In this document: one piece after another, positions 16,970 to 27,131 of the stretch
Layout: the number at the start of each line of letters is the position of its first letter
How positions within the stretch are numbered: position 1 is the stretch's first letter
Translations under genes and position numbers: made by a program
The notes under the pieces: generated by a model
What the model was told of the DNA's origin: nothing
Seen by the model: only the letters and a program-made list of their open reading frames with translations
The model's database searches: none
DNA from: Actinophytocola oryzae
GTDB lineage: Bacteria > Actinomycetota > Actinomycetes > Mycobacteriales > Pseudonocardiaceae
Direction of reading: 5' to 3'
Assembly (NCBI RefSeq): GCF_004364325.1
Contig: NZ_SOCP01000005.1
Location: 248,001-312,000 of the forward strand
Length of the DNA stretch: 64,000 nt

Positions 16970-18669
16970 CGGTACACCCGCACGTAGTCGATCGTCATGT
17001 TCTGCGGGAACTGGGTGCTCGCCCCGGGCGGACCCGGCCAGTCACCGCCCACCGCGTTGTTCAGGATGATGAAGAACGGGTGGTCGTAGACCCACGGACC
17101 CCTGGTCGACTCGAGGTTCGCGCGGTCCACCGTGAAGAAGTAGTTGCCGTCCACGGAGAAGCGCATCGACGTGGCGTTCCAGTCGACCGCGAAGGTGCGG
17201 AACTGGGAACCGGCCGGAGTAGACAGTGCGAGCGGCGAACCGAAGCCGCCCGCGCCGTAGTAGCCCGGCGCGTGCAGCGTCGAGTACACGTTGTTCAGCT
17301 CGCGGCCGACGTGCTCCATGATGTCGATCTCACCGCAGGCGGGCCACGGCCGCCCCTGGAAGAAGTTGCTGCCCAGCAACCAGAACGCCGGCCACAGGCC
17401 CTGTGTGCTCGACACCTTGATGCGTGCTTCCACGCGCCCGTAGGTGAAGTCGAACTTCCCGTTGGTGTTCAACCGTCCCGAGGTGTACTGGCACGTGGTG
17501 CTGCCGCCCGACAGCGGGTCCGGCGGGCAGGCCGACCCCGGCGTCACCTCACGCCGCGCCTGGATCACCAGGTTGCCCGCGCCGTCCATGCGGGCGTTGT
17601 TGTTGTTCGTGTAGTACTGCAGCTCGTTGTTGACGCCCGGGCCGACCTCTGGCTTCCACTTCGACGCGTCCGGTGTCGAGTTGGCGGCACCGTTGAACTC
17701 GTCGCTCCACGCCAGACGGGTGAAGTTCGGCGCGGGCGGGGCGGCAGGCGGCGTGGTGGGGTTGCCACCCGTGCCGTAGACCTGGAACTCCCACAGCGAG
17801 TAGCCGTAGCCGTTCGAGCGGGCCGTGCCGTACATGCGGACGTACCTACCGGTGCCCGACACGGTGAGGGTCTCCTTGAAACCCCGGCCCTGCGTGGTCT
17901 GGTAGACCGTGCGCCACGTGGAGTTGTTGTCCGACAGCTGGATCTGGTAGGCGGTGGCGAACGCCGGATCCCACTGCAGTACGACCTTCGTGACGGTCGC
18001 GGTCGCACCGAGGTCGATCGTGATCCAGCCCGGGTCGACCCAGCCGTTCGTCGCGCTCGTCGCCCAGCGGGTGGCCGGGTCGAGGTCGGTGACACGCGCC
18101 GGGACGCAGCCCGAGCAGGCGCCGTCGTCCTGGAACGTCGACGCGGTGGCGGGCTTGTTGTAGGACAGCAGGCCGTCGCCGGTCGGTGGCGGCCCGGTGT
18201 CCGTCGGAGTGCCGTAGACCTGGAACTCCCACAGCGAGTAGCCGTACTGCGTGGCGCGGGCCGTGAGGTTCAGGCGGACGTAGCGGGCGGAGGCGGTGAC
18301 CGGAAGTGTCTGCGTACCACCGGTTCCCGCGGCCGTGGTGTACACAGTGGACCAGGTGGTGCCGTTCGTCGACGCCTGGACGGTGTAGGCGGTCGCGAAG
18401 GCCGCCTCCCAGCTCAACCGCACCTGGTCGACGGCGAAGGTGGCACCGAGGTCCACCTGCAGCCACTGCGGGTCGCTGAACCCGCTCGACCAGCGGGTGC
18501 CCATGTCGCCGTCCACCGCGGCGGTCGCGGGGAAGGCGGCCGACTCGCTGGAGGACGCCGTCGCCGGGCGTCCCTGCGAGATCAGGGCACCGGCCGCGGC
18601 GGACGGGGTGGCCTGGATGAGCGTTACCGCCAAGGCAGCGGCCAGCCCTAACGAGAGAAGCGATCTCAT
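16966..18669 (-). CDS. Secreted GH16 beta-glucanase with two discoidin-like modules
   Basis: 567 residues. A signal peptide (to about residue 26) is followed by two F5/8-type/CBM32-like modules (about 30-150 and 165-300), each ending in the shared YGYSLWEFQVYGT, then a Pro-rich linker and a GH16 domain from about 320. The catalytic motif GEIDIMEHVG puts the nucleophile at Glu447 and acid/base at Glu452. Likely substrate is beta-1,3- or mixed-linked glucan (laminarinase-type); exact specificity is not determinable. The promoter carries a perfect LacI-family operator shared with the divergent DUF1996 gene, implying sugar-induced expression. Confidence 0.92.
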   Translation of the reverse strand: MRSLLSLGLAAALAVTLIQATPSAAAGALISQGRPATASSSESAAFPATAAVDGDMGTRWSSGFSDPQWLQVDLGATFAVDQVRLSWEAAFATAYTVQASTNGTTWSTVYTTAAGTGGTQTLPVTASARYVRLNLTARATQYGYSLWEFQVYGTPTDTGPPPTGDGLLSYNKPATASTFQDDGACSGCVPARVTDLDPATRWATSATNGWVDPGWITIDLGATATVTKVVLQWDPAFATAYQIQLSDNNSTWRTVYQTTQGRGFKETLTVSGTGRYVRMYGTARSNGYGYSLWEFQVYGTGGNPTTPPAAPPAPNFTRLAWSDEFNGAANSTPDASKWKPEVGPGVNNELQYYTNNNNARMDGAGNLVIQARREVTPGSACPPDPLSGGSTTCQYTSGRLNTNGKFDFTYGRVEARIKVSSTQGLWPAFWLLGSNFFQGRPWPACGEIDIMEHVGRELNNVYSTLHAPGYYGAGGFGSPLALSTPAGSQFRTFAVDWNATSMRFSVDGNYFFTVDRANLESTRGPWVYDHPFFIILNNAVGGDWPGPPGASTQFPQNMTIDYVRVYR

Positions 18670-18731
18670 GCGTGCTCCTTTGCACGCGCCGACGCAAGCC
18701 GTCGGCGGTACTTCGGAAGGAACGGGGGCGT

Positions 18732-18743
18732 GAGAGCGCTCTC
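18732..18743. promoter_or_regulatory. LacI-family operator for the GH16 gene
   Basis: GAGAGCGCTCTC is a perfect 12-bp palindrome centred on CG, preceded by T as in TGAGAGCGCTCTC. It matches the general LacI/CebR operator form (streptomycete CebR uses TGGGAGCGCTCCCA). It lies 63 bases upstream of the GH16 start codon. Confidence 0.75.
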
Positions 18744-18886
18744 CCGGCTCAAATAGTCGTAATTGGGATGACCTCTGTCAAGATTACGGGCCGTTCGGCT
18801 TAGTCGACTGCTGCGTTCGGCCCTATTTGTTCCTGATCAGAACAAAATCGTTGACCCGTTGCCGAGAGTCACGTCATCCTCACTGT

Positions 18887-18898
18887 GAGAGCGCTCTC
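18887..18898. promoter_or_regulatory. Second copy of the LacI-family operator, DUF1996 gene
   Basis: The identical GAGAGCGCTCTC palindrome, again preceded by T G, 41 bases upstream of the DUF1996 start; a TTGACC (18851) that could serve as -35 sits just before it. With the copy at 18732 this brackets a 269-base divergent promoter region, so one LacI-type repressor probably governs both genes. Confidence 0.75.
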
Positions 18899-18938
18899 TC
18901 GGGCCCCTGCAAGAAAAAGTCGAGGGAGTTTGTCTTCA

Positions 18939-19787
18939 ATGACGAAGAACAGAACCAGATGGTTCACCGTCGGGATGGCGTCCCTGCTCGCGCTCGCCGC
19001 CCTGTCGGTCAACCAGAAGTCGGCTCAGGCGGTGATCCGGGTCGCCGAGTTCCCCGCCGACTGCCAGCTCAGCCACCGGCTGACCGACGACCCCATCGTG
19101 CTCCCCAACCTCGCCGGCGCGTCGCACTCGCACGACTTCTTCGGTAACCACGCGACCAACGCGAACACCACGACCCACCAGCAGCTCGCCGGCGCCACCG
19201 GCAACTGCAACCCGGCCGTGGACATCTCCTCCTACTGGGTGCCGACCCTGTACCGCAACAACGTGGCGGTGCAGCCGAGCATCATCACCTTCTACTACCT
19301 CGGCGAAGGTGTGAACAACCCGGCAGCGATCAGGCCGACCCCGGTCGGACTGAAGATCGTCGCGGGCAACGCCAAGGCCACCGGCGACGCCGACAGCATC
19401 GCCCGCTGGTCCTGCCTGCACGCCGGTCAGGTCAACCCGTCGAAGAACTTCGTGAACTGCCCGTCCGGCACGCAGCTGGAGACCTACCTGGACTTCCCGC
19501 AGTGCTGGAACGGGTCCACGCTGGACTCGGCGGACCACAAGTCGCACATGGCGTACCCGGTGGCGGGCAACTGCCCGTCGTCGCACCCGGTGCCGGTGCC
19601 CAAGCTCCGCATGGTGATCCGCTACCCCGTGAGTGGTGACCCCTCGGTGCTGCGGCTGTCCTCCGGTGACGGCAGGACGTTCCACGGCGACTTCTTCAAC
19701 GTCTGGCCCGCGGCCGAGATGGAGCGTCGCGTGCGGGACTGCATCAACGTGGTGGTCAAGTGCGGATCCGACGGCCGACCACTGTAG
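18939..19787 (+). CDS. Secreted DUF1996 protein
   Basis: 282 residues with a signal peptide ending SAQA (about residue 31). The mature part is a single DUF1996 domain: FPADCQLSHRLTDDPIV, SHSHDFFGN, YWVPTLYRNN, CPSGT, a QCWNG motif, DHKSHMAYP and CPSSHPVPVPKLRMVIRYP. DUF1996 is found in secreted fungal and actinomycete proteins, often beside or fused to carbohydrate-binding modules; its activity is unknown. Start ATG at 18939, with GAGGGAG about ten bases upstream. Sharing a LacI-type operator with the GH16 glucanase points to a role in the same polysaccharide response. Confidence 0.88.
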   Translation: MTKNRTRWFTVGMASLLALAALSVNQKSAQAVIRVAEFPADCQLSHRLTDDPIVLPNLAGASHSHDFFGNHATNANTTTHQQLAGATGNCNPAVDISSYWVPTLYRNNVAVQPSIITFYYLGEGVNNPAAIRPTPVGLKIVAGNAKATGDADSIARWSCLHAGQVNPSKNFVNCPSGTQLETYLDFPQCWNGSTLDSADHKSHMAYPVAGNCPSSHPVPVPKLRMVIRYPVSGDPSVLRLSSGDGRTFHGDFFNVWPAAEMERRVRDCINVVVKCGSDGRPL

Positions 19788-20320
19788 TCGTGTTCCTGTT
19801 GGCCGCACTCGCGCTCGGCGGGTGCGGTCAGCAGGGTCCCTCACCGACGCGGGACCCTGCCCCGCAAGCCCGTGCGGTCGCGTCGGGTCTCGACGCGACC
19901 GCACGGGCGTTCGTGGAACTGACGATCGCGACGGACGACCAGGCCCTGAAGCTGCTCGACCTCGGCGCCTCCCGTGCCGCCTCCCCCGGTCTGCGTGCCT
20001 TCGCGGGCTCGCTGGCCACGGACCGCCGCACGGAGCTGTCGGAGCTGCACGCACTGCTCGGGTCGACCCCGTACGTCAACAACCACGAAGGCCACGACAT
20101 GCCGGGCATGCCGACGGAGGCCGAGCTGATCGCCCTGCCCGCCGCGCCGGACTTCGACACGGAGTTCGTCCGCCTGACCCGCGCTCACCTGACCGAGTCG
20201 ACCACGGTCGCGAAGTCCGGCGCGGACAACGTCAGGGACGAACCGACGAAGGCGCTGGCGACCCGAATGCTCCAGGAAAGGGGTGAGGCGCTGCAGGAAC
20301 TGGACACGCTGCCCCGGTAG
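19760..20320 (+). CDS. DUF305 lipoprotein
   Basis: 186 residues. A lipobox (ALGGC, Cys22) follows a hydrophobic signal. The mature part is a DUF305 four-helix bundle, recognisable by FVELTIATDDQALKLLDL, HEGHDMPGMPTEAEL and FDTEFVRLTRAHLTEST. The Met/His-rich NHEGHDMPGMP segment suggests metal (possibly copper) contact, but the canonical HH pair of copper-linked DUF305 proteins is reduced. The GTG start lies inside the 3' end of the DUF1996 gene (28-base overlap), so it is co-transcribed. Confidence 0.82.
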   Translation: MRIRRPTTVVVFLLAALALGGCGQQGPSPTRDPAPQARAVASGLDATARAFVELTIATDDQALKLLDLGASRAASPGLRAFAGSLATDRRTELSELHALLGSTPYVNNHEGHDMPGMPTEAELIALPAAPDFDTEFVRLTRAHLTESTTVAKSGADNVRDEPTKALATRMLQERGEALQELDTLPR

Positions 20321-20369
20321 GCCGGTAAGGCGCAGGTCACAGTCGGTCGGGTGGCTACCATCTCCAGCC

Positions 20370-20750
20370 ATGATCGAGGTGCTCGCGGCGGTGCTCACCT
20401 ACCTGTCGCTGGGTGGGGCCGTGTGGGCGGCGGTGCTGGTGGTCGCGAACAGGCCGATCGAGCTGCGGGAGTGGCACGGGCTCTGGCTGTACGGGCTCGT
20501 CGTCCTACTCGAGGTCGGCCTGCTGGCGCAGCTGGTGGTCGGGATCGTGCAGCTGACCACCGACGACCGGCAGATCGAGACGGCCACCTTCGTCGGCTAC
20601 CTCGTCACGATGGTGCTGGTGCCGCCGATCGCCGCCTTCTGGGCGCTGCTGGAGCGAACCCGCTGGGGGCCGGTCGTCATGGTGGTCGGGTGTCTCACGA
20701 TCCCGGTGCTGATCATCCGGCTGCGGCAGGTGTGGGAAGCCCATGTCTGA
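20370..20750 (+). CDS. Small integral membrane protein
   Basis: 126 residues with four hydrophobic helices (about 5-25, 38-58, 72-93, 98-116). Short loops carry WHGLWLYG and a C-terminal basic RLRQVW. I do not recognise a named family beyond generic actinobacterial four-helix membrane proteins. It overlaps the next gene by 8 bases and is therefore coupled to it. Confidence 0.75.
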   Translation: MIEVLAAVLTYLSLGGAVWAAVLVVANRPIELREWHGLWLYGLVVLLEVGLLAQLVVGIVQLTTDDRQIETATFVGYLVTMVLVPPIAAFWALLERTRWGPVVMVVGCLTIPVLIIRLRQVWEAHV

Positions 20751-21141
20751 CCTCGCCGCACGCACCCGGTCCGGCCCCGGGCGGCTGCTCATCGCCGTCT
20801 ACGCGATCTTCGCCCTGTCGGCGACCGCGCGGTCCGGCGTGCAGCTCACCACGCACTTCGGCCGCGCGCCGCTCCCGTACCTGCTGTCCGCCTTCGCCGC
20901 AGTGGTCTACATCGTGGCCACGGTGTGCCTCGCACGCGGCAACCGGACGTCCCGGCGGATCGCGACGGTCTCGATCGTCGTGGAGCTGGTCGGGGTGCTG
21001 GCCGTGGGCACGTGGAGCCTCGTCGACCCGGCCGCGTTCCCCGACGCCACCGTGTGGTCCGACTACGGGCAGGGGTACGGGTACATCCCGGCGGTCCTGC
21101 CGCTGCTCGGCCTCTGGTGGCTACGCACGACCGCCAGGTAG
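20743..21141 (+). CDS. Small integral membrane protein
   Basis: 132 residues, four predicted membrane helices (around 15-32, 45-63, 72-91, 108-125). It resembles short uncharacterised actinobacterial membrane proteins with a conserved WSDYGQGYGYIPAVLP stretch before the last helix, which I recall as common in such proteins but cannot tie to a function. Co-translated with the preceding membrane gene, so the two may form one complex. Its end overlaps the convergent pirin gene by 21 bases. Confidence 0.75.
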   Translation: MSDLAARTRSGPGRLLIAVYAIFALSATARSGVQLTTHFGRAPLPYLLSAFAAVVYIVATVCLARGNRTSRRIATVSIVVELVGVLAVGTWSLVDPAAFPDATVWSDYGQGYGYIPAVLPLLGLWWLRTTAR

Positions 21142-22059
21142 GCGGCGGCGGGGCGTGAGGCGCCCACCCGGCAGTCCCGGTGCGGGGATGCGGGCGCCGT
21201 CGTGACCGTGGACCGCGCCGAAGCGCGTCGCGGCGGCCTCCCAGTCGGTGCGTGCGGCGACGATCTCGTCGTGGCTCCTCGCCACGAAGTTCCACCACAT
21301 GACCAGGTCGTCGGGGAAGGGCTCGCCGCCGAGGAGGAACGCGCGGCCCGGCGTCGACAGCTCGACCTCGGTGCGGCCACGGCCCAGGTACAGCAACTGT
21401 CCCCTGCGGAGCGGGGTCTCGGCGACGACCACGTCGGACACCGCCAGCACCGCGTGCTCGAACTCGGGGCGCAGCGGCAGTGACGCCGCACCGGTGACCG
21501 TCAGGTCGGCGCCGACCAGTGGCGTGTGGGTCGTCGCCGGTGACATCACATCGCTGATGGCACCCATCAGCACGGTCGCGGTCAGGCCGGCCGTGGCGAA
21601 CACGGGCAGCTCGACGTGCTGTTCGAACGCCGGGGCCATGGCGGCCCGCTCGGCGGGAAGCGCCACCCAGAGCTGTAGTCCGTGCAGGACCCCCGAGGAG
21701 ACGGACACCTCGGAGTGCGCGACCCCGTGCCCGGCCGTCATGAGGTTGAGCTGGCCGGGACGCACCACGACGTCGCTGCCGAGGCTGTCGCGGTGGTGGA
21801 TCTCACCGGCGAGCGGCCACGTCACCGTCTGCAGACCCGTGTGCGGGTGCGGCAGCACGTTCATCCGCACGTCCTGCGGGCCGAACGAGTCCAGGAAGCA
21901 CCAGGCGCCGACCGTGGGGAGGCCGTGCTGCGGCATGACCCGGTCGACCTCCATCGCCCGGACACCGCCGAGCGGCACCGCGCGCGGCTCGAACACCTCG
22001 GTCACCGTGTGGCTTCTCGTCACGTCCGTCATGTCGGGATGAGCGTCGAGGTTGCTCAT
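21121..22059 (-). CDS. Pirin family protein
   Basis: 312 residues, a bicupin of the pirin family. The N-terminal cupin shows HPHTGLQTVTWPLAGEIHHRDSLG with the metal-ligand histidines, and VRPGQLNLMTAGHGVAHSE completes the site. A C-terminal cupin ends with LLGGEPFPDDLVMWWNFVARS, the usual pirin end motif. Family members act as redox sensors or quercetinase-like dioxygenases; no specific role is shown. The start at 22059 overlaps the preceding acetyltransferase stop (ATGA). Confidence 0.92.
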   Translation of the reverse strand: MSNLDAHPDMTDVTRSHTVTEVFEPRAVPLGGVRAMEVDRVMPQHGLPTVGAWCFLDSFGPQDVRMNVLPHPHTGLQTVTWPLAGEIHHRDSLGSDVVVRPGQLNLMTAGHGVAHSEVSVSSGVLHGLQLWVALPAERAAMAPAFEQHVELPVFATAGLTATVLMGAISDVMSPATTHTPLVGADLTVTGAASLPLRPEFEHAVLAVSDVVVAETPLRRGQLLYLGRGRTEVELSTPGRAFLLGGEPFPDDLVMWWNFVARSHDEIVAARTDWEAAATRFGAVHGHDGARIPAPGLPGGRLTPRRRLPGGRA

Positions 22060-22349
22060 CGACCGGGTGCCTCCACGTGCCCCGCGTACTTGTCCGTCCC
22101 CTTCAGGTAGCCCGCGATGAACTCGCACATCGGCACGATGACCTTGCCACCCGCGACGACGTCGTCGAGCGCTTCCCCGGCCAGTACCTTGCCGAGGCCC
22201 TGTCCGCCGAACGCCTTGTCGATCTCGGTGTGCGTGAACACCACGCGGTCCCCGGTGCGGTGGTACTGGGTGAAGCCGGCCAGCCTGCCGTCGGAGTACA
22301 CCTCGTACCGCAGCTGCTCGCGGTTGTGAACCACCTTGGTCTCGGCCAT
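22056..22349 (-). CDS. Small GNAT-like acetyltransferase (YidJ/COG2388 type)
   Basis: 97 residues of the short GNAT relatives. Motif A is HTEIDKAFGGQGLGKVLAGEAL (acetyl-CoA loop GGQGLGK), preceded by AGFTQYHRTGDRVVFTH and followed by VIVPMCEFIAGYLK. These single-domain proteins are presumed N-acetyltransferases of unknown target. Start ATG at 22349 behind a GGAAGG; an upstream ATG would add 6 residues. Coupled to pirin. Confidence 0.85.
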   Translation of the reverse strand: MAETKVVHNREQLRYEVYSDGRLAGFTQYHRTGDRVVFTHTEIDKAFGGQGLGKVLAGEALDDVVAGGKVIVPMCEFIAGYLKGTDKYAGHVEAPGR

Positions 22350-22428
22350 GGCCCGCCCTTCCGTCACGTTCCCCTGACCCTACGGTGAACAGGCGGGCCT
22401 CGCCGACAATTCCTCGTGGTCCACCGGC

Positions 22429-24195
<1,767 letters not shown>

Positions 24196-24330
24196 GCGAC
24201 CAACGCTACCCACCGGCGCGAGCCCTCACTCGCCGTCGATCTTCCCGGCGCCGGGGAGGCGTCGACCCCGCCACCTGGGCGTATTTTCGACCCGATCGAG
24301 ATCTGTGATTGCCTCGGCACTCTGCGTAAC

Positions 24331-24350
24331 GTGTACGCAGACGCTTACAC
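24331..24350. promoter_or_regulatory. TetR-type operator-like dyad before the P450 gene
   Basis: GTGTACGC-AGAC-GCTTACAC: 8-bp arms with one mismatch, 18 bases before the P450 start codon. Size and symmetry fit TetR-family operators, but no tetR gene is adjacent, so the regulator, if any, acts from elsewhere. Confidence 0.5.
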
Positions 24351-24368
24351 GCTCAGGGGAGACAGCTG

Positions 24369-25541
24369 ATGACCGTCGCCTACCCGTTCAACGACACCGG
24401 GAGCCTCGACCTCCACGAGGCCTACCTCGAGGCGCTCGAGACCCCCGGCATGCTGCGGATCCAGATGCCCCACGGCGAACCCGCCTGGCTCGCCACCCGG
24501 TACGCCGACGCGCGGTTCGTGCTCGGGGACCGGCGGTTCAGCAGGGCGATGGCGGCGGAGCGGGACGAACCACGCATGCGGGCGGGCCGCAACGCGGGCG
24601 GGTTCCTCTCGATGGACCCCCCGGACCACACCCGGCTGCGCACGCTCGTCGCGAAGGCGTTCACGGTCCGGCGCATCGAGGAGCTGCGGCCGCGTGTCCG
24701 CGACCTCGCCACCCACCTCGTCGAGGACATGGTCGCGGTGGGACCGCCGGTCGACCTCGTCGACGCGTTCGCGCTGGCGCTGCCCGTCCAGGTGATCTGC
24801 GAGCTGCTGGGGGTGCCTGCCTCGGACCGGTCGAGGTTCCGGGTGTGGAGCAACAACGTGATGTCCACCAGCAGGCTGACCACCGAGGAGTTCAACACCA
24901 GCCAGGACGAGATGCACGCCTACATCCGCGGCCTGGTCGCCGACCACCGGGCCGTCCCCCGGGACGACCTGATGACGGCGTTGATCGAGGCGCACGACGA
25001 GGGGGACCGGCTCTCCGAGGTCGAGCTGGTCAACATGTGCTCGGCCATCCTCGTCGCCGGGCACGAGACCACCGCGAGCCAGATCCCGAACTTCCTCGTC
25101 ACGCTCCTGGACCACCCGCGGGCGATGGACAAGCTCCGGTCGGACCCCACGCTCATCCCGGGGGCGGTCGAGGAGCTGCTGCGCTTCATCCCGCTGGGGG
25201 CCGGCGCGGCCTTCTCCCGGTACGCGACCGAGGACGTGAAGGTGGGCGACGTCCTCGTCCGGGAGGGCGAGCCGGTCATCGTGGCCATCGGCGCGGCCAA
25301 CCGGGACGGCCTGCGCTTCGAGGAGCCCAACACGCTGCGCGTCGAGGCTCCGCCGGAGCAGCACCTCGCCCTGGGGCACGGGATCCACCACTGCCTCGGC
25401 GCCGCACTGGCCAGGATGGAGCTGCAGGAGGCGCTGCGTGTCCTGTTGGCGGAGCTGCCCGGCCTGCACCTGGCGGGTGAGATCGTGTGGAAGACCGAGA
25501 TGCTGGTACGCGGGCCCGTGACGATGCCGGTTGGATGGTGA
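24369..25541 (+). CDS. Cytochrome P450
   Basis: 390 residues, a soluble bacterial class I P450 of the CYP105/107 type. The I-helix reads ILVAGHETTAS with the oxygen-activating Glu-Thr. The K-helix ExxR lies in VEELLRF. The haem-binding loop LGHGIHHCLGAALARMEL supplies the thiolate Cys342, although the usual FG.G.H start is LGHGIHHC here. It would hydroxylate a small hydrophobic substrate using electrons from the ferredoxin encoded next. No ferredoxin reductase or biosynthetic genes are close, so the substrate is unknown. Its stop overlaps the ferredoxin start region. Confidence 0.93.
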   Translation: MTVAYPFNDTGSLDLHEAYLEALETPGMLRIQMPHGEPAWLATRYADARFVLGDRRFSRAMAAERDEPRMRAGRNAGGFLSMDPPDHTRLRTLVAKAFTVRRIEELRPRVRDLATHLVEDMVAVGPPVDLVDAFALALPVQVICELLGVPASDRSRFRVWSNNVMSTSRLTTEEFNTSQDEMHAYIRGLVADHRAVPRDDLMTALIEAHDEGDRLSEVELVNMCSAILVAGHETTASQIPNFLVTLLDHPRAMDKLRSDPTLIPGAVEELLRFIPLGAGAAFSRYATEDVKVGDVLVREGEPVIVAIGAANRDGLRFEEPNTLRVEAPPEQHLALGHGIHHCLGAALARMELQEALRVLLAELPGLHLAGEIVWKTEMLVRGPVTMPVGW

Positions 25542-25759
25542 CCATGACCTACGAGATCAGGGTGGACCCCGACTTCTGTGGCGCGACGGGCATGTGCGCG
25601 GCACTCGCGCCCGACCTGTTCAGGCTGGACGGGACCTACGCCACACCGGTGAAACCGGAGATCGAGCCGGACGAGCTGGCCCTCGACGCCGCCGACCAGT
25701 GCCCAACCCAGGCGATCCTGGTGACCGAGGGCGGCAGGGAGGTCGGTCCGCGACCCTGA
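25535..25759 (+). CDS. [3Fe-4S] ferredoxin partner of the P450
   Basis: 74 residues. Three cluster cysteines are visible: CGATGMC (C-x5-C) and CPTQAI, the pattern of the P450-associated 3Fe-4S ferredoxins, in which the fourth Cys is absent. The usual DPDFC... start and a hydrophobic ALAPDLFRLDG loop are present. Three starts are possible (ATG 25535 overlapping the P450 stop, GTG 25538, ATG 25544); ATG 25544 gives the classic length. It passes electrons to the P450. Confidence 0.9.
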   Translation: MVTMTYEIRVDPDFCGATGMCAALAPDLFRLDGTYATPVKPEIEPDELALDAADQCPTQAILVTEGGREVGPRP

Positions 25760-25845
25760 GAACCCCCTGTGAACTCGGTCCATACGGGCACATAGCGGAT
25801 TTCCGCCGCGTTGGACGGGGTAGTAACACAGTGGAGGTGACTCAG

Positions 25846-26334
25846 ATGACGGCAGCTTTCACGCCCGTCAACGGCCTGCCGACCATGCCGGAAGGCTGGC
25901 CGATCGGGTCCTACGACAACTACAAGGAAGCCCAGCGCGCCGTGGACCACCTGGCGGACAACGAGTTCCCGGTCCAGGACGTCACGATCGTCGGCGTCGA
26001 GCCGATGGTGGTCGAGCGGGTCTCGGCGCGGCTGACCTGGGGCCGGGTCCTCACGACCGGCGCGGCGTCCGGTGCCTGGTTCGGCCTGTTCGTCGGGCTT
26101 CTGCTCAGCCTGTTCTCGGCGACGGGTGGCCTGGCACCGATCCTGCTGGGTATCGGGTCGGGTCTCGTCTTCGGACTGGCCTGGTCGGCGATCCAGTACG
26201 GCGCCACCCGGGGGCAGCGGGACTTCATCTCCCACAGCCAACTGGTCGCCCGCCGCTACGACGTGCTCTGCAAGCCGCGCAACGCCGAACTCGGCCGCAC
26301 GCTGCTGACCAGCCTGTCCCCCACCGCGAGCTGA
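25846..26334 (+). CDS. General stress protein 17M-like membrane protein
   Basis: 162 residues. The N-terminal soluble part GSYDNYKEAQRAVDHLADNEF and VQDVTIVGVEPM resembles the GSP17M/YflT-type module. Two membrane helices follow (AASGAWFGLFVGLLLSLFSA and PILLGIGSGLVFGLAWSAI), then SHSQLVARRYDVLC. Role in actinomycetes is unclear; stress induction is assumed from family naming only. GGAGGTGA at 25833-25840 precedes the ATG. A strong terminator follows. Confidence 0.85.
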   Translation: MTAAFTPVNGLPTMPEGWPIGSYDNYKEAQRAVDHLADNEFPVQDVTIVGVEPMVVERVSARLTWGRVLTTGAASGAWFGLFVGLLLSLFSATGGLAPILLGIGSGLVFGLAWSAIQYGATRGQRDFISHSQLVARRYDVLCKPRNAELGRTLLTSLSPTAS

Positions 26335-26342
26335 CGAAGAGA

Positions 26343-26367
26343 GAGCCCCGCCCCCTCGGCGGGGCTC
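26343..26367. terminator. Rho-independent-type terminator between convergent genes
   Basis: GAGCCCCGCC (26343-26352) and GGCGGGGCTC (26358-26367) form a perfect 10-bp stem with a 5-base loop, between the stress-protein stop (26334) and the convergent xdhC stop (26384). Suited to stop transcription from both sides; no T-run. Confidence 0.85.
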
Positions 26368-26383
26368 CTCCCCGTCCCGTCCG

Positions 26384-27121
26384 CTAGTGACAGCATTCGG
26401 GCTCCTCCACCTCCGCGACCTTGACACCGACGTGCTCGGTCACCAACTGCGCGTAGATCGACAGCGCGATCTCGGCGGGGGTCCGTGCACCGATGTCCAG
26501 GCCGGCCGGAGTGTGCACGCGGGCGCGCTGCTCGTCGGTGACGTCCAGCGACGCCAGCACCGCGCTACCCCTGCGACGGCTCGCGACCAGGCCGACGTAC
26601 GGCACGTCCGCACGCAGTGCCTGTTCCAGCAACGGTTCCTCTCCGTGGCCGTGTGACGCGATGACCAGCGCCGCGAGGTCGTCCGGCAGCGTGCCGCCCG
26701 CCACCCGGACGTCGTGGCCACTCGCCCTGCCGACCTCGACGAGCGCGCGGGCGACCGGGCCGTCGCCGAAGACGTGGACGAGCTTCGGCGGGAACATCGC
26801 CTCGAGGAAGATCTCCAGCGTGCCGCCGGACAGGCACGGGTTGCCGACCGTGACCAGGCCTTCCGTGACGGTCTCCGACGACGCGGTCGGCGTGATGCGC
26901 AGGAGCGTGGACTCGCCGGAGGCCAGCAGCCGCAGGCCCTGTGACCGCACGGTCGACTCGGCGCACTCGCCGCCGACGAAGCCCTCCATCGTGCCGTCGG
27001 GCAGGACGAGCGCGCGGTCGCCAGGCTTGGCGCTGGTCGGCCGCTCCGCACGCACGACCGTGGCCAGCACGAACGGCGTCCGACCGGTCCGCAGACGGTC
27101 CACTCTGGTCAGTACGGACAT
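26384..27121 (-). CDS. XdhC/CoxI-family molybdoenzyme maturation factor
   Basis: 245 residues. The N-terminal XdhC_CoxI domain shows [24 protein letters not shown] and [12 protein letters not shown]; the C-terminal Rossmann domain has [18 protein letters not shown] and [24 protein letters not shown], the family's closing signature. XdhC-type proteins bind the molybdenum cofactor, promote its sulfuration and deliver it to xanthine or CO dehydrogenases. It is the last gene of the first cox locus, 10 bases after coxL, and ends in an unusual ECCH tail. The second cox locus has no such gene, so it may serve both. Confidence 0.92.
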   Translation of the reverse strand: MSVLTRVDRLRTGRTPFVLATVVRAERPTSAKPGDRALVLPDGTMEGFVGGECAESTVRSQGLRLLASGESTLLRITPTASSETVTEGLVTVGNPCLSGGTLEIFLEAMFPPKLVHVFGDGPVARALVEVGRASGHDVRVAGGTLPDDLAALVIASHGHGEEPLLEQALRADVPYVGLVASRRRGSAVLASLDVTDEQRARVHTPAGLDIGARTPAEIALSIYAQLVTEHVGVKVAEVEEPECCH

Positions 27122-27131
27122 GGCAGCCCTC

